Assembly: GCA_043808325.1 (NCBI GenBank)
Contig: JAZDEY010000013.1
Span: 1 to 37,687, forward strand
From: JAZDEY01 sp043808325 [NCBI: Candidatus Eiseniibacteriota bacterium]
GTDB taxonomy: Bacteria; Arandabacterota; Arandabacteria; Arandabacterales
Reading direction: 5' to 3'
Length of the DNA: 37,687 nt
In this document: positions 21,375 through 30,017 of the stretch, piece after piece
Layout of the letters: every line of letters begins with the position of its first letter
Position numbering within the stretch: position 1 is the first letter of the stretch
Program-made: the position numbers and the translations under genes
The notes under the pieces: model-generated
The model's input: only the letters and a program-made list of their open reading frames with translations
Told to the model about the DNA's origin: nothing
The model's database searches: none

Positions 21375-23888
21375 ATGAAAAGCCTGAAATTGATAGTCTT
21401 TGGGGTGTTTTTGGTGGTGATGGGTGTGGCGGGCCTTGCCGTGGCTGGGACGCCAAACGGGTGCAGTAGCGCCGGGTGCGACGACCAATTGGCGCCATCT
21501 GGCCGGCAATACCACGTCGGTGACTTCATAGACTATTCGATTAGTCTCAAAGTCAACCCGCCGGCTTGCGACATCTCGGATGCCTTGGTGACGTTTTGGC
21601 GTCCGGATGACGACCCTCAACCGTTGGCACCAGTCTGCGGTAGCCCCGGTGGCCATGCGATCGCTTTGGGGCTCTACATTGCCCAGAGTCCTCCAGGTGA
21701 TCCAGCGGTAGTTTTCGATCACACAACGAACCTGGAGCTTCGGTACCAGATCCGCGATCAGGACATAGCGGCAGACGGGACCGTGAAGGCCTATTATTGC
21801 ATTGATGGCATCGCTTTGGTCGGTCCTCCTGTCATGGAGTTCCAGGACGAGAAGCCAAGCGTGAACTTCGTGTGTCAGCCTTGCGTTAGGGTGACCAAGT
21901 CGGTTGACTGCGGCACTTCCAAGGTCGGTGACGAAGTGGTCTACACCATCACGGTCACTAACTGCGACACTCGTGGTAGAACTCCGCTGACCTTGGTTAG
22001 TGTGGTAGACGACAAACTGGGGGACCTATCGGGTTCGTTCTCGCCTGTGCTTGCATCTGGGCAGTCCGAGACTCGCACGTTCGACTACACAATCCTGCCT
22101 GGCGATAACGATCCGCTGGTCAACACCGTCACAGTCACTTACAGAGACGCGCTAGCCCTCGCTGTGAGCGATTTTGCCAGTGCCACAGTGGATCTTGTTC
22201 ACCCAGAGTTCACGGTGACCAAGGAGTGTACTAGCGTGGAGCCGCTCCGGCCTGGTGATACTGCTAACTACCTCGTGACGGTCGAGAACACGGGTGATGT
22301 GCGTATGGACTTCACCGCGGTTGATGCGGCCATACCTGCTATACCTCCGTTCAGTCTGGATCCTGGTGGCGTATTCACGCAGACTGTCAGCCTGCTGAAT
22401 GCACAGCCTCCGGAGATATGCAATGAGGTGACGGTGACGGCCACGATTCCGTACTGTGGTCTGCCGAATAGGATAGTCCGCTCGGCTCGTGATTGCTGCG
22501 GTGTCTGTCCTCCTCCTTGCGTGGAGATCGGCAAGTCGGTTGACTGCGACACTTCCAAGGTCGGTGACCGAGTCGTTTACACGGTCTCCATACGAAACTG
22601 TGGCCAGTCCGATCTAACGAATGTTGTGGTGACCGACGATCTGATGGGCACGCTGCCTGGGTTCCCGAGTACACTGACGCCTGGCCAGCGGGTATCCCTT
22701 GACTTCCCGTACACGATAGTTGCGGGTAACGAGCCCGGTCCGGTGGTGAACCAGGCACACGTGACTGCGATCGATGCCTGTGACCGGACGACTCGTGTGA
22801 CGGATGATTCCGAGATAGTCAGGGTCACACTTGTGCACCCGGACTTCACGGTGACCAAGACCTGTCAGACGGATCCAGTTCCTGTTGGTGGCACTGCCGA
22901 GTTCTTGGTGACGGTGACCAACACCGGTGATGTGCGTTTGGACTTCACCGCGGTTGAGCCGGCTGTACCTGCTATACCTCCGTTCAGTCTGAATCCTGGT
23001 GGCGTATTCACCCAGACTGTCACGATGCCTGTTCCGGCCGGTGTGGATGAAGTATGCGATACCATCACCGTGACGGCCAGGATTCCGTACTGCCGTCTTC
23101 CGAACGAGCTGGTGCGTGAAGCCATAGCTTGTTGCTCGGTCGCGGGAGAAGACGGTTGTACTCCGGGATTCTGGAAGAACCATCCTGACTGCTGGGCTTG
23201 CTTCAGTCCGAGCACTCTGGTAGGTACCGTGTTCACTGTGCCGGCAACCCTGAGTGAGCTTGCCGACGACACGCTGATGGAAGCCCTGGGTTACCCTGGT
23301 GGTAAGGGCACCATCGGTGCCGCGCGCAACCTGCTGCGGCACGCGGTGTCGGCTGTGCTTAACGCCTGTAACCCGAACGGCGCTTACCCGATGAGCCAGG
23401 ATCAGGTGATTCTTGCTGTCAACGCAGCTCTGGCTACGCTTGACAGGACCCAGATGGGTAGCCTCCAGAGCATGCTGGATCGGTACAACAACCTTGGTTG
23501 CTTCCTTGACGCGCACTGCAGACCGATATTGGAGCCGGCAGTGCCGATACCGGTGCAGCAGCCGCTCTTGGAGAACGGTCCGACGCCCATGGAGAGAGCC
23601 CTGCCCACGGAATTCGGTGTGACAGGCATCGTGCCTAACCCGCTGTCGGGATCGACAACCATAAGCTTTGCTATGCCAACTTCGGGCAAGACTACGGTTG
23701 ACATTTACGACATGCTGGGAAGGAAAGTAACGGCACTGCTGAGCCAGGATGTGGATGCCGGCTACCATGCGGTGGTCTGGAATGGAACCGACGCGCGTGG
23801 TAACGCGGTCGCTCCGGGTGTCTACTTCTGCAAGGTCGGCTTCATGGATCAGGCGCCGATCATGAGGAAGCTCGTTAAGCTGCAGTAA
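21375..23888 (+). CDS. secreted DUF11-repeat surface protein with FlgD-like C-terminus (paralogue 2)
   Basis: 837 residues from ATG 21375 (AAAGGAGA nine bases upstream); signal peptide ends GLAVAG. The N-terminal domain is closely similar to that of paralogue 1. Then come two A-B pairs of DUF11 repeats: A copies begin VRVTKSVDCGTSKVGD and VEIGKSVDCDTSKVGD; B copies begin EFTVTKECTSVEPLRPGD and DFTVTKTCQTDPVPVGG. The TPGFWKNH module follows (LLRHAVSAVLNACNPNGAYP, LQSMLDRYNNLG), then a linker and a FlgD-like domain (VPNPLSGSTTISF, VDIYDMLGRKV, APGVYFCKV). Probably a cell-surface or matrix protein. The internal duplication and the shared upstream region show that the pair arose by gene duplication. 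Confidence 0.85.
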   Translation: MKSLKLIVFGVFLVVMGVAGLAVAGTPNGCSSAGCDDQLAPSGRQYHVGDFIDYSISLKVNPPACDISDALVTFWRPDDDPQPLAPVCGSPGGHAIALGLYIAQSPPGDPAVVFDHTTNLELRYQIRDQDIAADGTVKAYYCIDGIALVGPPVMEFQDEKPSVNFVCQPCVRVTKSVDCGTSKVGDEVVYTITVTNCDTRGRTPLTLVSVVDDKLGDLSGSFSPVLASGQSETRTFDYTILPGDNDPLVNTVTVTYRDALALAVSDFASATVDLVHPEFTVTKECTSVEPLRPGDTANYLVTVENTGDVRMDFTAVDAAIPAIPPFSLDPGGVFTQTVSLLNAQPPEICNEVTVTATIPYCGLPNRIVRSARDCCGVCPPPCVEIGKSVDCDTSKVGDRVVYTVSIRNCGQSDLTNVVVTDDLMGTLPGFPSTLTPGQRVSLDFPYTIVAGNEPGPVVNQAHVTAIDACDRTTRVTDDSEIVRVTLVHPDFTVTKTCQTDPVPVGGTAEFLVTVTNTGDVRLDFTAVEPAVPAIPPFSLNPGGVFTQTVTMPVPAGVDEVCDTITVTARIPYCRLPNELVREAIACCSVAGEDGCTPGFWKNHPDCWACFSPSTLVGTVFTVPATLSELADDTLMEALGYPGGKGTIGAARNLLRHAVSAVLNACNPNGAYPMSQDQVILAVNAALATLDRTQMGSLQSMLDRYNNLGCFLDAHCRPILEPAVPIPVQQPLLENGPTPMERALPTEFGVTGIVPNPLSGSTTISFAMPTSGKTTVDIYDMLGRKVTALLSQDVDAGYHAVVWNGTDARGNAVAPGVYFCKVGFMDQAPIMRKLVKLQ

Positions 23889-23902
23889 GTGTCGGCGTTT
23901 TG

Positions 23903-23936
23903 GGAAAGCCCGCCCCAGTGGCGGGCTTTCCTTTTC
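23903..23936 (+). terminator. intrinsic terminator after DUF11 paralogue 2
   Basis: Perfect 12-bp stem GGAAAGCCCGCC with complement, loop CCAGT, followed by TTTTC. Starts 14 bases after the stop. Confidence 0.9.
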
Positions 23937-24054
23937 TGTCTGCCGCAGATCACAGGCTGGCAACAACCGAAGACTTGTCCTCGAGGGCACATGATCTGGT
24001 GAAGTGAGCCGCCACTGGGCGCTAGGGTGACCGCACCTTACGAGCACAGCAACT

Positions 24055-24083
24055 GGCCGGCGGCAAGAGAAAGGCCGCTGGCC
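24055..24083 (-). terminator. hairpin downstream of the RCC1-repeat gene
   Basis: Ten-bp stem (GGCCAGCGGC with GCCGCCGGCC, one G-U pair) just past the minus-strand stop at 24092. No T run follows, so terminator function is uncertain. Confidence 0.35.
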
Positions 24084-24091
24084 GGAATCCG

Positions 24092-26146
24092 TCAGCGAAC
24101 CACAACCGCCTTCAGCGGCCGAGACCCGCCGGTAGCACCACGCAGGCGCACAAAGTACACACCCGCGGCCAAATCGCCTCCACTCTCATCAAGTCCGTCC
24201 CACAAAGCCGAATGCCGGCCCGGTTCTATACACCCGACAGGAACTGCTCTCACGCACCTCCCCCTCACATCAAAGACTTCCATGCTCAGGAGGCCCCTCC
24301 AATCAGTCTGGAAAACAACCCTGGTCGACGTATTGAAAGGGTTCGGCTCCAGAGAGAGAATCTGAAACATTGCCGCTCCGGGAACATCTCCAGGGTCGGG
24401 TACCTTGACGCCGCTTCCAAGTGGGCGTCTCACGCCCAGGCTGTTATTCTCGCTCGCGGCGATCGCCACGAAGCCCTGGTTCGGCTCAGGCACGTTGCAC
24501 TGGCCGTCTGTGTTGTAACCCCAGGCTACGATAGTCCCATTCGCCTTAAGGCCCAAACTATGACCGACGCCCGCCGCCACCGCCACGAAGTCCGCGTTCG
24601 GCGTGGGAACCGTGCACTGACCATTATAGTTATCTCCCCAAGCCACGATCGTCCCGTTGGACTTGAGACCTAGGCTGAAACCCCAGCCCCCAGCCATCCC
24701 CACGAAGTCCGCGTTCGGCGCAGGCACGTTGCACTGGCCATAGTCGTTGTACCCCCAACCCACGACCGTCCCGTCAGACTTGAGGCCCAGGCTGTGATAC
24801 CAGCCCCCGGAAACCGCCACGAAGCCCGCGTTCGGCGCCGGCACGTTGCACTGGCCATAGTAGTTCAACCCCCAGGCCACGACCGTCCCGTCGGACTTGA
24901 GGCCCAGGCTGTGAGACCCACCCCCGGAAACCGCCACGAAGTCCGCGTTCGGCGCCGGCACAGTGCACCGACCATAGGTGTTGTACCCCCAGGCCACGAC
25001 TGTCCCATCGGACTTGAGACCCAGGCTGTGATACCAGCCCGCGGCAACCGCCACGAAGCCCGCGTTCGGCGCAGGCACGTTGCACTGGCCATAGCCGTTG
25101 TACCCCCAGGCCACGATCGTCCCGTCGGACCTAAGACCCAGGCTGTGCTGCTTGCCCGCGGCAACCGCCACCAAGCCCTCGTTCGGCGCCGGCACGTTGC
25201 ACTGGCCATAGGTGTTGTACCCCCAGGCCACGACTGTCCCGTCGGACTTAAGACCCAGGCTGTGATACCAGCCCCCAACAACCCCCACGAAGCCAGTATT
25301 CGGCGCGGGCACAGCGCACTGACCATAGGCATTGTATCCCCAGGCCACAGCCGTCCCATCGGACTTGACGCCTAGGCTATGGTACTGGCCGGTGGCAACT
25401 GCCACGAAACCCGCGTTCGGCGCGGGCACGGTGCACTGGCCATAATAGTTGTACCCCCAGGCTACGACCGTCCCGTTGGACTTGAGACCCACGCTGTGAC
25501 CCTCGCCCCCGGAAACCGCCCCAAACCCCGAGTTCGGCGCAGGAACGGTGCACTGGCCATAGCTGTTCCGCCCCCAGGCCACAATCGAACCGTCGGACTT
25601 AAGACCTAGGCCGTGATACCAACCCGCGGCAACTGCCACGAAGCCCGCGTTCGGCGTGGGAACCGTGCACTGGCCATAGTCGTTGTACCCCCAGGCTACA
25701 ATCGTCCCGTTGGACTTGAGACCCAAGCTGTAATACCCGCCTGCACCCACCGCCACGAACCCTGCATTCGGCGCGGGCACATCGCACTGGCCATAGTCGT
25801 TCCGCCCCCAGGCCACGATCGTCCCATCAGACTTAAGACCCAGATTGTGAAACCCACCCGCAGCCACCGCCACGAACCCCGCGTTCGGCGCAGGCACATC
25901 GCACTGGCCCTTGGAGTTGTACCCCCAGGCCACGACCGTCCCGTCAGGCCTAAGACCCACACTGTGATACCAGCCTGCGGCTAGCTCCACGAGACTATCA
26001 AGCGCCAACGGCTCCATAATGACCTGTAAGCCCCATCCCACGATTGACCCAGGGGATTGCCCTTGGGCTGCACCGGTACCGACGAGAAACACACACAGGC
26101 ACACCAGGCTCAACAATGATTTACTCAGCGATCCACTCAGCTTCAT
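24092..26146 (-). CDS. secreted RCC1-repeat (14-blade) protein with FlgD-like C-terminus
   Basis: 684 residues; AGGGGGTGAG lies shortly before the ATG. Signal peptide residues 1-28 (LVCLCVFLVGTGAAQG). Residues about 34-585 are 14 RCC1-type units of 39 residues (consensus GQCNVPAPNAGFVAVAAGWY, then HSLGLKSDGTVVAWGYN), enough for two seven-blade propellers. A short linker leads to a FlgD-like C-terminal domain (about 600-684; LEPNPFNTSTRVVF, MEVFDVRGRCV, AAGVYFVRL). RCC1 propellers act as protein-interaction platforms; no enzyme motif is seen. A sigma54-type promoter lies about 100 bases upstream, so it may belong to the regulon of the activator at 8509-9588. Confidence 0.88.
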   Translation of the reverse strand: MKLSGSLSKSLLSLVCLCVFLVGTGAAQGQSPGSIVGWGLQVIMEPLALDSLVELAAGWYHSVGLRPDGTVVAWGYNSKGQCDVPAPNAGFVAVAAGGFHNLGLKSDGTIVAWGRNDYGQCDVPAPNAGFVAVGAGGYYSLGLKSNGTIVAWGYNDYGQCTVPTPNAGFVAVAAGWYHGLGLKSDGSIVAWGRNSYGQCTVPAPNSGFGAVSGGEGHSVGLKSNGTVVAWGYNYYGQCTVPAPNAGFVAVATGQYHSLGVKSDGTAVAWGYNAYGQCAVPAPNTGFVGVVGGWYHSLGLKSDGTVVAWGYNTYGQCNVPAPNEGLVAVAAGKQHSLGLRSDGTIVAWGYNGYGQCNVPAPNAGFVAVAAGWYHSLGLKSDGTVVAWGYNTYGRCTVPAPNADFVAVSGGGSHSLGLKSDGTVVAWGLNYYGQCNVPAPNAGFVAVSGGWYHSLGLKSDGTVVGWGYNDYGQCNVPAPNADFVGMAGGWGFSLGLKSNGTIVAWGDNYNGQCTVPTPNADFVAVAAGVGHSLGLKANGTIVAWGYNTDGQCNVPEPNQGFVAIAASENNSLGVRRPLGSGVKVPDPGDVPGAAMFQILSLEPNPFNTSTRVVFQTDWRGLLSMEVFDVRGRCVRAVPVGCIEPGRHSALWDGLDESGGDLAAGVYFVRLRGATGGSRPLKAVVVR
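24407..26047 (-). repeat. 117-bp tandem repeats coding the RCC1 units
   Basis: About 14 in-frame copies of a 117-bp unit. Many neighbouring copies are highly similar at nucleotide level, pointing to recent duplication or gene conversion. Confidence 0.85.
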
Positions 26147-26248
26147 GATGTCTCACCCCCTTCATACATAAAGACGCTGTTGACGATGGTACCTCGACAA
26201 GGCGCTTGGCTAACCGTACCGCGCTCGCGGCACCGGGAGTGCGATTAA

Positions 26249-26264
26249 AGCAAGGTCCATGCCA
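26249..26264 (-). promoter_or_regulatory. sigma54 promoter of the RCC1-repeat gene
   Basis: Minus strand TGGCAT-GGACC-TTGCT: GG and GC exactly ten bases apart, one mismatch to TGGCAC-N5-TTGC. The predicted start is near 26238, giving a leader of about 90 nt. Confidence 0.7.
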
Positions 26265-26644
26265 CGGCGGGACACATGACTGAGCCAGGAGTGCCGCATA
26301 GATGCAGGCGGGTTCGGAGTGGCACAGTCCCATGAGGTTGCAGTCGCTATGTAGTTGCATTGCGCGGCACAAAACTGCAGGCCATCGTGCAAAATTCACC
26401 ATTGTTACGCCCCGCCCCACGGGTCGCCCAGGGCAGCTGCCACGACCGTGCTGCTAAGCAAACGGGCCACTGCCAGGGTAGGCTACCTTAGGCCATTCGA
26501 TGTCACAAACCACAAAGATCCGTATGCACGGAACCGATGCCGCACACCGAAGAGACTTCGTGAGACTTCATGAAACAGGGCATCGTGTAAATTAACAAGA
26601 GCCCGTGTGGCGTGTCAAGCGCATTTTTAACAGCGACTATAGCC

Positions 26645-26673
26645 TTGCGTTTGAATAGTCCGGCCCATATAAT
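26645..26673 (+). promoter_or_regulatory. sigma70 promoter of the ABC exporter genes
   Basis: TTGCGT, 17-base spacer, perfect TATAAT. The predicted start is near 26680, about 90 bases before the ATG. Confidence 0.65.
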
Positions 26674-26771
26674 CACCCTCGACTGCACTGGCTCTTGGGA
26701 TGGGCGTCGGACGGCCGTGGAACCAGGCTTCCTGGCTCGAGGGTCGCAGGCGCTTCATGGAGAGATCAGCC

Positions 26772-27620
26772 ATGATTGACCTGTCGCATCTGACAAAGAG
26801 GTTCGGCTCGATTGCCGCTGTCGACGATCTGTCTATCGCGATCGCGAGCGGCGAGGTCTTCGGTCTTCTCGGCCCAAATGGGGCCGGCAAGACCACAACG
26901 GTCAACCTGGCGGTGGGCCTGCTCCGGCCTGACAGTGGCTCGGTAAAGCTGGCCCGGCTCGGGCCGCCTTCATCCGCCAAAGTGCGCGCCAAGATCGGGG
27001 TGGCGCCGCAGGCACTCGCCCTCTACGACAATCTCTCCGGCGAAGAGAATCTGCGCTTTTTCGGGCGAATGCAGGGCCTGAGCGGACAGTGGCTCTCCGA
27101 GCGCGTAACCTGGGCCCTGGACTTCGTACAGCTCTCGGATCGGCGTCGGGATCGCGTTAAGACCTATTCAGGCGGAATGAAGCGCAGGCTGAACCTGGCA
27201 GTCGCGCTGATCCACGACCCGCCGATCCTCTTTCTTGACGAACCCACCGTAGGGGTCGATCCCCAGTCACGCAACGCCGTTTTCCAGAATATCGAGGCCA
27301 TGCGCAAAGAGGGCCGGACGATTGTCTATACCACCCATTACATGGAAGAAGCCGAGCGTCTGTGCGACCGCGTCGGCATCATGGACAGGGGCAAACTCCT
27401 TGCGCTCGATAGCGTCGATAACCTTATAGCAGCCCACGGCGGCAAGACCGTGATAATCGCCGAGTGTGCAGACGGCGAGACTCGCATCGAGACCGATGAT
27501 CCCATGAGCGAGCTGGCGGCTATCCAGCAAGGAAAGCGCCCGCTGCGCCTCAGGGTCGAACGGCCCGATCTGGAAGGCGTTTTCCTGAACCTTACCGGGC
27601 GACACCTGAGGGATAACTAG
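26772..27620 (+). CDS. ABC-2 type exporter, ATP-binding subunit
   Basis: 282 residues from ATG 26772 (GGAGAG eight bases upstream; earlier in-frame starts lack a site). All ABC ATPase motifs are present: Walker A GPNGAGKTTT, signature YSGGMKRRLN, Walker B PILFLDEPTVGVDP, H-loop VYTTHYMEEAE. The C-terminal 80 residues match the regulatory extension of drug, polysaccharide and antibiotic exporters of the CcmA/NatA type. The stop shares one base with the start of the permease gene, so the two form a two-gene operon and one complex. Substrate unknown. Confidence 0.93.
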   Translation: MIDLSHLTKRFGSIAAVDDLSIAIASGEVFGLLGPNGAGKTTTVNLAVGLLRPDSGSVKLARLGPPSSAKVRAKIGVAPQALALYDNLSGEENLRFFGRMQGLSGQWLSERVTWALDFVQLSDRRRDRVKTYSGGMKRRLNLAVALIHDPPILFLDEPTVGVDPQSRNAVFQNIEAMRKEGRTIVYTTHYMEEAERLCDRVGIMDRGKLLALDSVDNLIAAHGGKTVIIAECADGETRIETDDPMSELAAIQQGKRPLRLRVERPDLEGVFLNLTGRHLRDN

Positions 27621-28909
27621 TGGATAAGGTTCTGGCTTTAGCTCTCAAGGATTTGCGGCTGCTGCTCCGCGACAAAGCGGGCTTCTTCTTTACGTTCTTC
27701 TTCCCATTGATCATAGCGGTGTTTTTCGGGACCATATTTAGCGGTGAAGGGGGCGGCAGCGCAATCCCGGTCCTCGTTGTCGATGAGGACGGCTCCAGTG
27801 AGTCCCAGGCATTCGTGAGAACCCTGGGCTCCGCGCCGGAACTGAGCGTCCGCCTGACGTCACGCCAGGACGCCGTCGAGACCGTGCGACGGGGCAAGAC
27901 CACAGCCTACGTGGTCCTGACACCAGGTTTTGGCGACGCGACGAAGCAGATGTTCTGGGGTTCTCCACCGCGTGTCGAACTTGGGGTCGATCCGGCGCGG
28001 CGCGCCGAAGCCGGCATGATCGAAGGCATTCTGATGAAGTATGCCTCCAAGCGCTTCCAGGACTTCTTTTCGAATCCCGAGGCCCAGCGAAGGAATATGG
28101 CAGGGGCGAGAGATGCCCTAAACAAAGCGCCTTCAATGCCGCAGTCGGAGCGGCAGAACCTCGAGCAGCTATTTGCGTCCCTCGAACGCTTCTATGCAGG
28201 GCTGCCCGAGTCTTCGGACGCGCCCGATAGCAGTCGTCAGCGCGGTGTCAGCAACATCCAGCCGATTGAGGTCCAGAAGGTCGATGTAACTGTCCACCGG
28301 GCCGGACCGAAGAATGCGTACGCGATCACCTTCCCTCAGGGCATCATCTGGGGCTTCATCGGAGTCACTGCTGCTTTCGGCATATCGATCGTGACCGAAC
28401 GCACCAAAGGCACTCTGCTGCGACTTCAGGTCGCGCCCATCGGTCGGGCACACATCCTGGCAGGCAAGGCTCTCGCTTGTTTCATAATGGCCGTTGCTCT
28501 TTCGACGGGACTTCTGGCACTGGCTTTCTTCGCCTTCGGGGTACGGCCCACGTCATTCCCGATGCTTGCGCTCGCCGTCATCTCCAGTGCGCTCAGTTTC
28601 GTCGGTCTAATGATGCTCCTCTCTGTCCTGGGCAGGACCGAGGAAGCCGCCTCGGGCATCGGCTGGGCGGTGCTGCTGGTTTTCTCCATGCTGGGCGGCG
28701 GTATGATCCCCTACTTCTTTATGCCGGGCTGGATGCGGGGCGTGAGCAATTTCAGTCCGGTCAAGTGGGCGGTGCTTGCCATGGAAGGCGCAATCTGGAG
28801 ACAGTTCTCCCTGACGGAGATGCTTTTCCCCTGCGGGATCTTGATCGGCGTCGGCGCGATCTTTTTTGCAGCCGGGGTCCGTGCCTTCACTTGGACATCG
28901 GAGCAGTGA
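27620..28909 (+). CDS. ABC-2 type exporter, permease subunit
   Basis: 429 residues from a GTG overlapping the ATPase stop (GAGGG seven bases upstream). One TM near the N-terminus (FFFTFFFPLIIAVFFGTIF), then an extracytoplasmic domain of about 200 residues, then five TM segments (about 235-425) including AFGISIVTERTKGTLLRLQV and MLGGGMIPYFFMPGWM. This is the YhhJ/ABC2_membrane_3 layout with one half-transporter per polypeptide, so it should dimerise. The 3' end overlaps the convergent metallophosphoesterase gene by 23 bp. No periplasmic adaptor gene is adjacent, so the cargo cannot be predicted. Confidence 0.9.
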   Translation: MDKVLALALKDLRLLLRDKAGFFFTFFFPLIIAVFFGTIFSGEGGGSAIPVLVVDEDGSSESQAFVRTLGSAPELSVRLTSRQDAVETVRRGKTTAYVVLTPGFGDATKQMFWGSPPRVELGVDPARRAEAGMIEGILMKYASKRFQDFFSNPEAQRRNMAGARDALNKAPSMPQSERQNLEQLFASLERFYAGLPESSDAPDSSRQRGVSNIQPIEVQKVDVTVHRAGPKNAYAITFPQGIIWGFIGVTAAFGISIVTERTKGTLLRLQVAPIGRAHILAGKALACFIMAVALSTGLLALAFFAFGVRPTSFPMLALAVISSALSFVGLMMLLSVLGRTEEAASGIGWAVLLVFSMLGGGMIPYFFMPGWMRGVSNFSPVKWAVLAMEGAIWRQFSLTEMLFPCGILIGVGAIFFAAGVRAFTWTSEQ

Positions 28910-30017
28910 GGAGCGGTATGGTGAACTGCTTGTCGGATACCTTGCCGTCCGCATAGTCGACGACTGCCTTGCTGTCGAAGCAGTAGAGACACTCCGTGCC
29001 GACTTGGGCAACATAATCCAGGAGCGTAGCATCCGAAACGTAGGCGTAGGTCACCTCCACCCTATCCGGGAATACGTAGAAGTACCTTATTGAAGGATGA
29101 CCCACCAGTGTCGCGCCCACGTCGATATAGTAAATGCCATTGTGCTGCTCCACCCGATTGGCATGAACATGTCCGTTTATGACGGCTACAACATTGCCGG
29201 CCCTCTCAAGAACCTCCCTCAGGTCCTTCATGCCTCTGTACTCGGCGTAGTGGCGGGTGGTATCGAATTGAGAGTTCCAGAATCGTTCCCACATGTTGTA
29301 GTGAGATAGAACGAAGGTCGGCTTGTCCGGGTTGCGCACCAGGTCCTTGGCGACCCACAGCCTCAGGGTACTGTCGCACCCCACCGCACCGGGGGTATAG
29401 GGGTTGTTGGTGCAGTCAATCGCGATGAAGTGAAACCCCTTGACGTCAAAGGTGTAATCGGTCGAGTCACGGTGTGCGAATCTCTTCCAGCCTTGCTTAT
29501 TGTCGCTCTCGAAGTTGTCGTGGTTCCCAACAAGCGGATAGAGCGGACATGCCAGGCTATCCAGGATCTTCTGGGCAAGAGCAAATTCAGATCCGTTCCC
29601 CTTGTCGGTGACATCACCAAGGAGCACGACAAAGCCTACGCGGGGGCGGTGCGCGTTTATGTCACGAACGAATGTGGCAAGCAATTGGGGTCCCTTGTCG
29701 CCCGCCTTGATGTACTTATGATCGAAGGTACCGTTGACCGCGATATGCGGGTCGCCCACGGCCGCGAAGACGAAGAGAGGGTTGCCGGAGGGAATACTCT
29801 CTGCGCTTGCCAGAGGGACTGCCTTCGATGCGGGAGCTTCCGCGATGGCCGGACTCCCGGTTCTGGTCAGGCCACAACCCGCGGAGACCGACATCATGAG
29901 CATACAGGCCGCACACACTACGGCGACCAACGCGCGAGCCAGCCAACCGCCCGCGCCAGGATAGCAAACGAAGCGATCACTGTAGGACCTGGCCCCGAAC
30001 GGTGTCCCGCGCATCAT
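28887..30017 (-). CDS. calcineurin-like metallophosphoesterase lipoprotein
   Basis: 376 residues. The ATG overlaps the glnS stop (ATGA) and GGAGGGAGC precedes it, so the two genes are coupled. An N-terminal hydrophobic stretch ends in a lipobox-like SVSAGC (Cys about 48), which implies an unusually long basic leader; a later start is possible. The phosphoesterase motifs are complete: [34 protein letters not shown] and NGHVHANRV, which bind the di-metal centre. Expected in the periplasm or outer membrane; the substrate (nucleotide, phosphoester or lipid) is not predictable. The 3' end overlaps the ABC permease gene on the other strand. Confidence 0.85.
   Translation of the reverse strand: MMRGTPFGARSYSDRFVCYPGAGGWLARALVAVVCAACMLMMSVSAGCGLTRTGSPAIAEAPASKAVPLASAESIPSGNPLFVFAAVGDPHIAVNGTFDHKYIKAGDKGPQLLATFVRDINAHRPRVGFVVLLGDVTDKGNGSEFALAQKILDSLACPLYPLVGNHDNFESDNKQGWKRFAHRDSTDYTFDVKGFHFIAIDCTNNPYTPGAVGCDSTLRLWVAKDLVRNPDKPTFVLSHYNMWERFWNSQFDTTRHYAEYRGMKDLREVLERAGNVVAVINGHVHANRVEQHNGIYYIDVGATLVGHPSIRYFYVFPDRVEVTYAYVSDATLLDYVAQVGTECLYCFDSKAVVDYADGKVSDKQFTIPLLTAPMSK

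Larger units (their letters stand above)
26147..26771. other. divergent intergenic region between RCC1 and ABC genes
   Basis: It holds the sigma54 promoter (26249-26264) and sigma70 promoter (26645-26673) listed separately, a tandem 10-bp direct repeat (GAGACTTCGT then GAGACTTCAT, 26552-26571) that could be an operator, and a GGTAG-G-CTACC dyad near 26480. No convincing gene was seen. Confidence 0.4.

Noticed and set aside
22614-24047. 477-codon open frame on the minus strand
   Set aside because: Antisense to the DUF11 gene, which has a signal peptide, known repeats, a ribosome site and a terminator; the antisense translation is Arg/His/Ser-rich with no motifs.
24407-26047. Regular repeats that might be mistaken for a CRISPR array
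   Set aside because: The 117-bp period is in frame and encodes 39-residue RCC1 units; there are no unique spacers.
26291-26369. GTGCCGC and GCGGCAC inverted pair upstream of the RCC1 sigma54 promoter as an enhancer dyad
   Set aside because: The arms are about 65 bases apart, too far for a normal activator dyad; may be chance.
26121-26420. 99-codon open frame on the minus strand upstream of the RCC1 gene
   Set aside because: It overlaps the sigma54 promoter, leader and start of the RCC1 gene and has no ribosome site.
26405-26500. Riboswitch-like string (AAGCAAACGGGCC followed by GGGTAGGCTACC) on the plus strand
   Set aside because: Superficial resemblance to a GEMM 3' half, but the order and pairing do not fit and no terminator or gene follows at a suitable distance.
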